From Eucalyptus grandis (Eukaryota; Streptophyta; Magnoliopsida; Myrtales; Myrtaceae), in assembly GCF_016545825.1 (NCBI RefSeq), contig NC_052615.1:35675516-35739515 (forward strand): a stretch of DNA of 64,000 nt, written 5' to 3'. This document shows, piece after piece, positions 47,297 to 57,762 of this stretch (the stretch's first letter is position 1; each line of letters starts with the position of its first letter). A program made the position numbers and the translations under genes. Under the pieces are notes generated by a model. The model saw only the letters and a program-made list of their open reading frames with translations, searched no databases and was not told the origin of the DNA.

Positions 47297-49032
47297 TTAG
47301 AAGCTGTTTACAGCTTCAGTTCGGTCCTGAATAGCCATTCTCTCCGAAATTTCAGCCAAAGATTTGAGATTGTATCTGATATAGGCCTCGACAAAGTAGC
47401 ACGTGTCATCCTTCGTGTTCCCATCAGGCACGTCTACTACAAATGACTCGATCACCAGTGTTCCTGGCCTTCCTTCAACCATGTCAGGATGGACCGTCAT
47501 AATTGAAGAATAGTTCTGCATAATTGCAGAAATGACAAGCGTTAGATCACAATAGGGTAGAGACAGTAATATATATATAAACATATATTTATCAATAGAC
47601 AAGGGCATGCTCTCTTACACTAAACGGCAGAAAGAAGCTAGAAGTCCCAAAAGTCTGTAAATCTCAACTGAGAAACAAGGAATTTGTCTATTTGCAGAAA
47701 ATTTCCTTTTGTAGAAAATCAATAGGATCTAGATAAAAACCAAAAAGCGAATGCATCTAACGATGAGGCAATTAGAAGGGTTACCTTGAGTCTGTGATCA
47801 CCGCCAACGATTCGAATACCAAGTATGTGTTCCTCGTCATCAAGAAGTTCCAATCTCTCAGTGCTGGTTGTAGCTGGAAGCCCGGACTTGACATTCACTT
47901 CTCTTACGCTCCCTATGCCCAAATCACCCTTCATGATACACCGGCTGACAAAGGGCTTGTACTTTTGAGGCTGATCAAATCTCCTCACCAGAGACCACAC
48001 CTGTCAAAAGGGTAAAGTATTTGGTTCGTAAGCATGAAGAGGAAAAGCACAAGAACAGACTTCGTAAGGAAAACTATTCTTGAACAAAGTTAAAGACAAA
48101 ATCCATGGGTTCTTGTCCTGCATTGTCCATCATTTTTAACTATAGTATATATCTACAACCATCAAATGGCCGAAAGAGAAGGAAGAAACGATTGAGAACA
48201 TAGAGAAATTTATCTTTTTCACTGAATAAGCACAAGAACCAATACAACTGATTCAAAGAAACTCACATGATTACTCATCTTGAATTATTTGAACCCAGAT
48301 AACCAATGCAGAGGAGGAGTTTCTTAAAGTATGATTAGTTTACACCTGTGACTTTGTATGATTTGACCCTGTAGTGGGTGGTAATTTTTCACTTTCATTT
48401 GAGCTTTTGAGTAAATAAAGATCAATTTAATTATCATAAAGAAAAAGGCGATGGCTCATCTTCGAGTTGAGTGAAATCAAAGCAGAGCCAAATCTCCAAT
48501 TCGAACAGGGGAATTAGTCTGGCTGAAAAGCTTAAGCTGATATCTAAGCTAGCAGTAAGACTATGTATATAAATCATTGGGGAACTCTACACAAGCGATG
48601 CAGAATGCTCGGAAAAGGAAGATCCTTATAACCATGAACTATAAATTCTTACTCAATTCACAAAAAAAAAAAACTTAGCCTTTGAGAACAACCTATGACA
48701 AAACTTTTCCTTGTGACAATCGAAACTCAAAGAAGCCAATTCGATTAATCGAATTCTTTTGAGAAACCATCAAAGAGATTGAAAAGGCGGATAAAAACAG
48801 AGCAAAAGAGAGAGACGAAGCAGAAGCTGACGGTCCACACAAGGACCTTCCTAAAGAGGCAAGCAAGCTGACGATTAACAACAAGGGTCGATGCCGAGCA
48901 TACCAGGTGAACAGGAGCTTTGATGCGCTTGATGACAGCCGAAGTGCACTGCCGCTCTCCGGCCTCATGCTTGTGATGCCTCCTGATGTACTCGGCCTCC
49001 ATGATCCCCGACACCGCGTCGCCACCGTTCAT
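47297..49032 (-). CDS. Abscisic acid receptor PYL (PYL7/8/9 subfamily)
   Basis: Spliced model on the minus strand: 49032-48904, 48000-47785, 47515-47297. This gives 187 residues with phase-0 GT-AG introns. It is a START-like/Bet v1-fold protein. Seen directly: [20 protein letters not shown] with the ABA-carboxylate lysine (Lys58), the gate loop SGLPA (82-86), the latch HRL (112-114), and the C-terminal helix region [20 protein letters not shown]. When ABA binds, gate and latch close and the receptor inhibits clade A PP2C phosphatases, releasing SnRK2 kinases in cytosol and nucleus. The three-exon structure and the [20 protein letters not shown] stretch place it in the monomeric PYL7-10 subfamily. 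A second in-frame Met at residue 11 is an alternative start. Its location next to the PPR gene matches Arabidopsis PYL7 (At4g01026). Confidence 0.94.
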
Positions 49033-49665
49033 ATCCGAGGTTTATCGATCGAACCCAAAAGAGGAGAGGTGTCCACTTTCTTCTGTGCAGAGAAGGAAGA
49101 GGAAGCGAGCTGCAGAAGCTGAGAGGTGGATGACGCAGAAGGAGGAGAAGGAACATAAGAAGAAGGCATTAAAAAGTGACCTGGTTGGTTAGCTTAGCTT
49201 GGGAGGATATCAAGAACCGTCCAATGGGGAACCTCCTAACCACCCACTTTGTTTTCTTGTAGTGTTACCTTTAAAGCATCACAAAAAACCTGGTCTCCCC
49301 CACTCAGGCCCCACCACCTCATGCATTATCTAAAATTTGTGCCATTAGACCTTTGTACCATTTGAAATTAAAGTTTGCTTTTGGGCAATTAACATTAGGG
49401 CATCAGTATCACTGAGTGGACGCAGAATGAACATGCGACACTGATGTGGCGCATAAATGTCGATCAACAAAAAAAAAAAACAACAACAACAAAAAGCAAA
49501 GTATAAGGATCGTTGCCCTAGAGGAAATACAAGAGAGGATGGAGATGGGACAAGGAGCAAGAAAGGCGGTGGTTGGGAGGCCGCTGCAACCGGCCATCGA
49601 CCCTCACTATGTACGAGTGCAAGTCAGGCAACTCTCAAGGTGCTCGAGCAAGGGTCATCAAACTC
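49033..49665 (-). promoter_or_regulatory. PYL upstream region and leader
   Basis: Purine/pyrimidine-biased sequence just upstream of the PYL ATG (49060-49165), typical of a plant 5' leader on the minus strand, followed by ordinary intergenic DNA with an A-rich tract at 49471-49495. No canonical ABRE was identified by eye. Confidence 0.3.
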
Positions 49666-49669
49666 AGAC

Positions 49670-50650
49670 ACGTGTCGCGTGTTTGATAGATTGTTGATCA
49701 CAGAATAGCCTGTGTGACAGCTCTTTAGCCGAGAATATCAAGCTAGCTTTCCTTCTAAATATTGTTCCTAAGAATGCTATATGAATCACATCCTCACAAC
49801 TCGTATCATGCCAATTTTGGTTCGGGCATCTAGTCCCTCGAGAAAGACAAACATAACACTTTAGGACAACAACTAGTCTCGGCTTGCCACGACCTCATCA
49901 AGAGAGTTGCATCAGTTCACAACTAACTTGTGCATGGAGCCCAATCTCACCTTTAGAACATTTCAGTGTCATGACCATTCTATCCTAAACTCCCCAATGC
50001 CACTCCTACAAACCAATTATATCATACCTTTTGCATCACTCCCTCTTCTCCACTCACAAGGATGCTTGAATATGGGAGAATTCAGTCCCATGACATTCTC
50101 CCTACCCAATTCCATAATGCCTCTCTTGCCACTATTCAATCATTTCTTTGCATTTCTCAACCATTAACGGTACTACCTCAAGACTTCCATGAATGACGAC
50201 ATTCACCCACTAGAGCAGGCCACTCCAATAGCTTCCCTCGATCAAAGTTGGTCGCACATCTCTAGTCATTTATGCTTTACCTGAAAAGTGTGTCATCATG
50301 AGCCAACTACAGTCCCTTGGAAACACACGTTGTTTCACCTACTAGGCTTCTCTTGATCTCAACAAACCAATGTAGGTTACTCTCTTGTTGAAAACATGGT
50401 AACAGACATCCTCATGAGATTTGCCCATTGATCTAGGTAAGTTTTCCCTATTCAATGAATAATTTGGTTCATTCCCATCCCCTATTGTCATCTTAAAAGC
50501 TTGACGAGAGCCACATCTTATGATGATCATTTTTGCCTTCATAGAACTGGGTAGACCACTAGCTCTTCTCAAATCACCTACCTACTACTTTGATACCATT
50601 TGTCACGGGCCAATAGATTATTGATCACATAATAGCCCTGGTGTATGCAG
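49670..50650 (-). mobile_element. LTR-retrotransposon remnant (uncertain)
   Basis: 'tagattgttgatcacagaatagcct' (about 49685-49709) and 'tagattattgatcacataatagccc' (about 50611-50635) are near-identical direct repeats bounding about 930 bp. Just inside the right one, the minus strand reads TGGTATCAAAG (50588-50598), close to an initiator-tRNA primer-binding site (TGGTATCAGAGC). A minus-strand frame at 50342-50572 has no recognisable domain. This fits a deleted minus-strand LTR element, but full LTRs are not visible. Confidence 0.4.
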
Positions 50651-51162
50651 TTGAGGCTCCAGCCTCACCTACTTAACAATAAAAATAACTGTAATGCTAA
50701 AAAATCGACGTATCGAATCAATCTACAAAGAATCATAAAAGTGAGTGAAATCCACGTAAGTTCTGTAATGAATCCGTAAACAAATTTGGTGCGCCCCCCA
50801 ATGCATCGAGTGCCCGTCTTTTCTATTGACAGGGGCGCACTAGCCAATGAGGTTGCGAGGGAAGGCAAAAACAATTGAAAAGCGAAGAATGCACTTTTCT
50901 GGGGTGCCAATGTGCCATTCTAAAGTGGTATATTCTTGGGTAACCCGGGTTCTTTTCTCGGTTCGCGGGGGAAATGGCGGAACGCAATTGGCGATGAATA
51001 AATTCTTGGGAGGGACAACGTGATCATCATGATCCACAGAGCTTCTTCACTCACCCCCGACTCCCATCGACAAATTACCTCGCATGGGACGGTTGAGATG
51101 CTCCCAGCTCGATCTTCCTCCACTGTATGAGTGTCACGTGTTCATCCTATCTATGATCACTC
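50651..51162. other. Intergenic, no feature recognised
   Basis: No gene or clear repeat was recognised. The composition is mixed, with short frames on the minus strand that carry no known motif. Confidence 0.3.
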
Positions 51163-51300
51163 GTTTTCCATTCGAGTCCTGTCGTGGAGCTCACATGATC
51201 GACAAGAGAGATGGGCTTGATCTGCATAATTGTTTTCCCTTCGAGTCTTGTCGTGGAGCTCACGTGATCAATGAGAGAGATGGGCTTGATCTGCATAACC
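51163..51300. repeat. 69-bp tandem duplication (two units)
   Basis: Units 51163-51231 and 51232-51300 both read 'gttttcc[a/c]ttcgagtc' through 'tcgtggagctcac[a/g]tgatc' to 'gagagatgggcttgatctgcataa'. The period is 69 bp with only a handful of differences, so it is a fairly recent duplication. The period is a multiple of three and the frame stays open across both units, but no gene is evident. Confidence 0.85.
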
Positions 51301-53535
51301 TGTAGAATATTAGTTGTTATTGCCTTTTTTTTTTATCTTTGATGCATGTCTCTTGATAGAGGCGACAAGTGATTCTTCCAATTAGATTTTCCTCCAATAG
51401 CTGAGAGCCATGTGTATGCATTCTAATCAAACATGGGCACTTTTTTAAGTTCATTGGTTATGTTTAACTTGGGCATTTACGAAAAGGGTGTCTTTTTGAC
51501 TCTCGAGCTGTTCTTTTCACCGGACTCAAAAACTAATATAATTGAAAAGGAGCCTTTGAGGTGCCCGACCGAAGCGCTTTATTGTTGGCTTGTGGAGATA
51601 AGATTGGGCCCCAAAAAAGAAAAAAAGCAACGCATATGCGTGCTAAAATGCCTATACTCTTAACTCTAAACATTCCGAATCCACCACACTGCGTCCCGTG
51701 CCATTAGGCTGAATGCCTAGGAATTAAGAACCCACCGGGATGTTACTAACATTATGTCGGTTGTTTGTCTTTAGCAGAATTACCCTTTTTTAATGTCAGC
51801 AATGTCATCTTCGCACGAGCCAAATAGAACGTTTTCACCTGAATTTCAGCTTTCAAGTCCGTTAATGTCTTGTCCTATGAAACTCTACAACTTGCAAAAA
51901 GAAAGTTATTTTAAGATCCAAAAGCTCCAGAGGTTGCAAAAATTGATAGTGGTTTGCATGCTAGCCATGATTATCTTACGACTTTGCAGATCTTGCTTGC
52001 CTTGCACTGCCTTGTCATCCCTGACTTGTCCCCCATTAGTTGCAGTTAGATAAAACATGTACGTCCGCACGTCTCGCCTTCACGCCTGCTCATTTGAGGA
52101 AAGACAGAGAACCACTCAACCACTTCTTCAGCACTAATCTCTCTAGGCCAATGAAACCCGTAGTCATGCTAAAATACACCAATTACTGTCCTTGCCTCTT
52201 GGCTAGACGACAATGGACAAAGAAAAGGACCACGCCCCACTAGCTCAGGACGTTAATGGAGTGGAGCCAACGAGGCAGGAACGAAAGCGGGTGAATAGGG
52301 CGGGCGAAAGCGAGGATGTTCATGCCAAGCATCAGTCGTTGGACCACCTCCGCTGCGCAACTAGCGGACGACCGATGATATTGGCTGAATTTTCAACAGT
52401 TGAAAGGTGCAAAGCATCAAAAGGGAGAGAGAGTAACGTGTCGTCCTCTCCCACACTCGGGTCGCAAAGATCCAGCAAGTCGACATCACGAGCGAACCTC
52501 AAAAGATCATTATTGTGCAGTTCGGAGAGAGGAATTTTTTTCAACTGATCTAGAGAAAAGTAGGGTTCGGTTGGAGGAGGCGACGAGAAGTCCTGTGCTT
52601 GTCCTTTTGTGTTCCTTTGTTGGACCTTTTGGCGGATTCCTTCTCGGCTTGTGGGTGCAAATTGGAGAGGACATCGTGCTTGTCGTTTTACCCGGATTAA
52701 GAAAAGGGGGAGAGACCCAATAATGGAGTGCAGTGTTTTGGAGATTTGATGTGGATGTGGATAAGGTTTAGGATCTTTTCCCGCGTGGCGATTGTCTTTG
52801 GAATTTTGGCTCATTTCATCTAGTGCTTTAGGAGACATTAGTAGAAACGTTGCCGCCAGTGTTTCGCAAAATTACAAGGTTATGTCATAGGATGGATGGT
52901 CAACTCCAAGAATGATGATAATGACTCATAAGTCGTTTCCGATGAGTTCATATTGGTAAGGGTCTAAAAGGCAGGCTTATAATAGTTAAACTCGACAAAT
53001 GGGTGGATCGGAGAGTCAGGTTTTGATCAAGTTGAAATATTACGGCCTAAATTGACCCATTTAATTCATATTAATCCATTTTTATGTAATGCAATTTCAG
53101 CAATACAGAATCGGTTCGGATATATCTAGAGCTCAAATTTTTAGCAATTTTTCTCCTTAAATTTTTGCCTCTAAAGAAAGAGCAGCTCCATGGAATAGCT
53201 CGCTAAGTCGGTGAGGGAGCTCAAGTTTCTTTGCACACCACATGAGCAATGTGAAGATCTGGATGAGCATCCTACTAATGGACAAGAACAAAGAGGCTTT
53301 GGAATCGGGAGCTGATTGGTTCCATTCAACCAGAGAACAAGCTCACTTTATGATTTTGGGTGAAAAATCAAATTCTTATAATACAATAGACAGCTTACAC
53401 CATTTCACTACAAGCAACATATATTGGTCAAGCGATCATCATGTTGTTTGTTTGTATTGAAGACCATGCTTCAATTCTTGATGATGCAAAAGTTTTTTAT
53501 TTTTTCCTAAAAAAATGCTTTAGAACCTACGTCAA
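51301..53535. other. Intergenic, no gene supported
   Basis: Mixed sequence without recognisable coding domains. The longest frame (minus, 52332-52838, 168 codons) contains SLDQLKKIPLSELHNNDLL and a Leu/Asp-rich end, unlike any family I know. It may be a retroelement scrap or chance. No repeat family seen elsewhere in the window was noticed here. Confidence 0.3.
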
Positions 53536-53539
53536 GGGA

Positions 53540-54625
53540 CTTGAATATGGACAGAGGTCCCAGCTTAGCCTCAAGGGACCCAAGCAAAACCTCCCTAGAC
53601 CTAGGATAGGCACTATCTCGAGCCCAATCTCAACGAACTCGAGACTGATGTCTGTGGAACTAGACACAAGCACTGCGGTCTCAAGCTCAACTTGGAGGGA
53701 CTTGAGCCCAACCTTTTTGGAACTAGGCCTCACCTTGATTGATTTGGGCAAGGTACCAATGACTTAGGCAAGGAAGCCAAATACCGAGCATGGGCACTAG
53801 GGATGCAAATTCGACCTCCATGGAATCAAGTACATGCACTAGGTCTCAAGCCCAACCTTAATAGACCTAGGCACTCCCTCTGTGGACTCAAGCCCAGTCA
53901 TTGAGGAAACAAGCCCAACCATGATGGAACCAAGCTAGTTGCCAATGACATTGGTGCAAAGCCAAGTACGTAGGCATGGTTGCTGATGACCTAGGCTTGA
54001 CTTTTGTGAGCTTGATGTTGATGAACCAAGTCCATCCCTAATGGACCAAGGTCTACCTCAATGGACTTGGGCTAGGTGCTAGTGACTTGGGCGCAAGAGT
54101 CAAGTCACTAGGCATGGCCGTCAAGGACTCGAGCTTAGCCCCCATGGATCTAGGTGCAAGCCCTAAGGTCTTGACCTTGGCCTTAAGGGACCTGGCCTAG
54201 CCACTATGGATGTGGGCTCGATTCTACCCATGATGGACTCAAGTTGGACACCAATAACTTGGGTGCAGGAATCAAGTATCCAAGCATGTACACTAGGGGA
54301 CCAAGGCACAATGTCCCAAGCCCAAGAACTAGGGCTAGCCTTTGTGGAGTTGGGTATAGGCATCAAGGTCTTGAACCCAGCCTGAGGGACTTTGGACTCA
54401 CCTCTATGGACTTGAGCCCAATTGTCAAGGAACTTGACCCGACCTTGATGTACTCAAGCTAACACTGGTGAAATGGGGACAAAAGTGGGTACCTAGGCAG
54501 AGCCATCAGGGATCCAAGTAGGGCCTTTGAGATCTTAGCCAACATCTATGGATCCAGGCACAGGCCCTAAGGTCTCGAGCCCAACCTCAAGGGATCTATG
54601 ACCCAAGCACAAGCACTTAGAGGTC
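53540..54625. repeat. Degenerate minisatellite of 'cttgagcccaacc...' words
   Basis: About 1.1 kb in which variants of 'gacttgggc', 'tcgagcccaacctc', 'ggcacaagcactaaggtct' and 'catggacctaggc' recur every few tens of bases. The same vocabulary appears in shorter blocks at 24230-24470 and 28805-29065. The stretch is unusually balanced in base content for this region. It looks like an internally repetitive part of a non-autonomous element. Open frames in it are repeat artefacts. Confidence 0.6.
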
Positions 54626-54964
54626 ATTGCTCTTGAATGAAATGCAATGAGGTTAGGTTCTTTGCAAACCCATTAGAACCCATCATTCATTGGGCTTTAC
54701 CTTTTTAGACCAATTTTTACTCATAATTTAAATTCTACACAACTCATATTGCACCCTAATTAATAAATATGAGTTAAAATATGGGTCCATATTGCACCCT
54801 CATTTGCGAATAATTAATGATGATGACATGCAACAATGGATACTTACTGGAAATTTTATTTGGAGATCTTTCTCCTCTCGACTTCAATTATCTCACACTT
54901 ATGCTATTTTCTAGGGCCTTAGCTTGTGCTATTTCATCCTTTGTGAACTATTCCTTTTACATTT
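54626..54964. other. AT-rich intergenic spacer
   Basis: Contains 'atatgagttaaaatatgggtcc' and an imperfect duplicate 'cat(a)ttgcaccctaa(tt)' near 54749 and 54791. No gene was seen. Confidence 0.3.
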
Positions 54965-55212
54965 ATGGTGCCGTTTATTTCACGAAATATGAATAATTTT
55001 AAAAATATACATATTTTAAAAATCATTCAAATAACTTGAGATAGTTAATCAATGAAAAAATTTCATTTCAACAATAATTCATATCTAAAAATTTCTATGA
55101 ACAATGAATGCATTTTTTGTTAATTCATTTTTGTAAATAATACAATTAATCATATTTAGGAAAATATTTTTAAAATTATTCATTTTTCTGGAAAAAAATG
55201 CATCTTAAGCCC
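54965..55212. repeat. AT-rich inverted-repeat remnant (MITE-like)
   Basis: Starts 'ggtgccgtttatttcacgaaat' and ends 'tttctggaaaaaaatgcatcttaag', with paired words inside. It shares 'ttaggaaaatattttt' and 'aaatgcatctt' with 2405-2630. Such 'gtttgtttcgcgaaaa' ends are common in plant non-autonomous DNA elements. The target duplication was not determined. Confidence 0.35.
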
Positions 55213-55774
55213 ATACTAAATTTTTGGAATAGGAGGTAGTTTTTAGTTAGACAAAACCATGGGTACTAGAAATAAGGGCTTTTTTCGTCTTTTTTTTTTT
55301 TTGGTGTCGCTGGTTTTTATTTTTTGGTCGAAGGGGTGTCCCTGGTTCACAACCCAATATGTGATCGGTCATATCAACTATCAAGGGTCCAATTCGGCCC
55401 ATTCGGTACTATAAATAAGGGCTTTCTCCCTGAAAGTTCGAGGCCAGGACCGTTCGAGTCAAAATGGGAAAGCGAAGCCAACTTAGCAGTCTATGATTCC
55501 TAATTCGAACATAAATGAGCTCTCCTTCTATAGTTAGCTTTCGCCAGTGGCAACGGCGGCGGAGGAAAAGCCACCGCGGTGGCATGGTGGTCGAGAAATA
55601 TGGCCGCCCGATGGATTACCCGTCACCATGGAAAAGTTATTCATGACAACATATACACGACTAAATCATGTTGTCGGGATTTTTCCTTGTTAATGAAGTA
55701 TGTATTGTATATATAACTTTTCAGCATGTAATAGTTTTTCATCCGTGATAATAAAAAATAAATTATTTTAATTA
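55213..55774. other. Intergenic, no gene recognised
   Basis: Holds a T-run (55290-55302) and a short GC-rich patch (55550-55640, 'caacggcggcggagg'). No conserved protein or RNA feature was found. Confidence 0.3.
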
Positions 55775-55990
55775 AAAATCCCAAATCAATACATCTGAGA
55801 TAAAATTTACCCAAATACTAATTTTTTAACCATGAAAAGCCCTAAATTAGGTATATTTACGACAAATTTACTCAAAACTCACTAAAAAGCCCAAAACTAA
55901 TACTTTTATAACAAATTTATCCTCCGTTAATTTTCGTTGAATTAGATTAAATATTAAGAAAAACCATAAACCGGTACACTTGTAATAAAC

Positions 55991-56045
55991 GGAAAACAAA
56001 CTAAGGATAGATTCCACCTAAAGTATACTCATTGAAACAAGTTCC

Positions 56046-56104
<59 letters not shown>

Positions 56105-57129
56105 TAACTTAGAACATACCCTACCAAACCTAGTAATTGGAACTAGGAGTCAGTGGAGGTTCCACTTGGAACCTATTCCTAAAACTTGAGACTTACCCAT
56201 TAGAACATATTCCTCATTTTCTAGAACTTAAAACCTTCCTTGTCAGTTTAAGGGTTTACTTAGGTTCCAACTTTATTATTAACCAAAAAATTATAATGAA
56301 TTATCACAGTGAATAATCATCATTTGCTACTATAATTCATGACCATAATTTATATTTAAACGCACAAAATATATAAAACGTTAATAAAATAAAAGTCTTA
56401 GTCATAAAATGAAAGCTCGGACTAGTAGTTTTTGACTATACACTCGCCATTGAATGTTATGGAATATCGCAAAATCATCCAAACACATAAAACAAGAAAA
56501 ACACAAAAACTAATTTCAAGTTATAGTTTCCAAATTCCAAGTTCCACCAACTTAGACTTAGACTATACCCGTTGAAACAAGTTCTCAAATTTTTGGAGCC
56601 TAAAACATACTCTGCATACCTTGAAACTTAGAAACGGAAGTTTCCCACCTATCCCTTTCTCGGGTTCTATATTCTATTTGGGAATCGTGCTTACCCCTAC
56701 TTGGAACCTACTATGTCATAGATTTAAAGGTCGATTCCAAATTCTATCTAGATTCCATCTATATTATTAATTGAATGATGATGATGAATCACCACCTTTA
56801 ATGATCACAACTTGCTACTACAAATCATTCACCACATTTTATATATAGACATGCAAAAATATGAAACATTAATAATGTAAAAATCTTAGTAATAAAATGA
56901 AAATTCAAACTAGTAATTCTAAATTATATATTCATCATTAAAATAATGCAAGATCAAATGAAGACATATAAACAAAGATAAAATACAAAAATTAGTTTCA
57001 AGTTTCAAGTTCCACCTACTTAAACCTTAGAATATACTCATCAAAATAGATTCCTCAATTTTAGAAACTTGGAACAATTTTCGGAACCATGCTTACCCCT
57101 AGGTAAAACCTTAAACCCATATACTCATC
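55991..57129. repeat. Two head-to-tail copies of a ~550-bp repeat, nested in the MITE
   Basis: Copies at about 56010-56560 and 56560-57110 share 'tttatat...gacatgcaaaa', 'gtaaaaatcttagtaataaaatgaaa', 'aaaaattagtttcaagttt', 'ttccacctacttaaaccttag' and 'ggaaccatgcttacccctaggt'. A single copy is at 41600-42115. No coding capacity. Confidence 0.55.
56046..56105. repeat. (TTA)n microsatellite
   Basis: About 20 uninterrupted TTA/ATT units within the nested repeat. The sister copies at 56600 and 41680 lack it, so it is a local expansion and likely variable between individuals. Confidence 0.95.
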
Positions 57130-57300
57130 AACTGTTACGTATCTTTTAACTCAGTAATTTGACGGTCAAATTTAATAGAAATTAATTAAAAGTAAATTTA
57201 TCATAAATGTATCAATTTGATGCTTTTAGCATTCAAAAATTAATTTGAAGTAAATTTTTCATAGGTATATTAGATTAGAGTTTTTCATAATATTAACCTT

Positions 57301-57722
57301 AAAGAAATACTAAAACATTTGAGCAATATGCTTCTGCCGCTTCATGTAAGTCCCCGGACACACGGATGATCCCGCAATCTAGGCTGTCGAGCACGTTCGA
57401 TTCTCGGGACGAAACGGATGGCGGCTCGCGCCGCTGAAGCTCACTAAGGTTCATCAGTCAGAGGCTGACGGCAGAAATCTAGAGCGCCCACGACGGGCAG
57501 ACGAAGACGCGGGAGCATCGAAAACCTAGAACGACAGGACCAGCCATTTTCTGCAGTAACTCAAGGCCGATAGCTTTTTCGCCGCTGGATTTACGCGAGG
57601 AAACAGGCGGCGGAGGAGCGAGCGAAATTGAAAGAGGCGGAGGCCGAGTGCGTCGCCACCGCGCCCACCAGCTGGGTGGCCAAACCTGGCCTCCACCCTG
57701 CCATGCAACCCCACATTTGGCC

Positions 57723-57762
<40 letters not shown>

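Larger units (their letters stand above)
55775..57300. mobile_element. MULE-like MITE split by a later repeat insertion
   Basis: The left half (55775-55990) has the family words 'ttttttaaccatgaaaagccc', 'ttacgacaaatttactc' and 'accggtacacttgtaataaa'. The right half (57130-57300) has them inverted ('taaatttatcataaatgtatcaatttg', 'gagtttttcataatattaacc'). Together they make one element like 20616-21127. The 1.14 kb between them is foreign repeat DNA, so the MITE is the older of the two. Confidence 0.6.

Noticed and set aside
52332..52838. A 168-codon minus-strand frame
   Set aside because: No recognisable domain, no promoter context, and overlapping frames on the other strand. Kept only as a note in the intergenic entry.
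53441..54462. Frames of 60-108 codons on both strands in the minisatellite
   Set aside because: They are artefacts of a stop-poor repeat. No start context or domain supports them.
57380..57395. 'GTTCGATTCTC', which resembles a tRNA B box
   Set aside because: The flanking sequence does not form an acceptor or T-arm stem, and no A box lies at the right distance.
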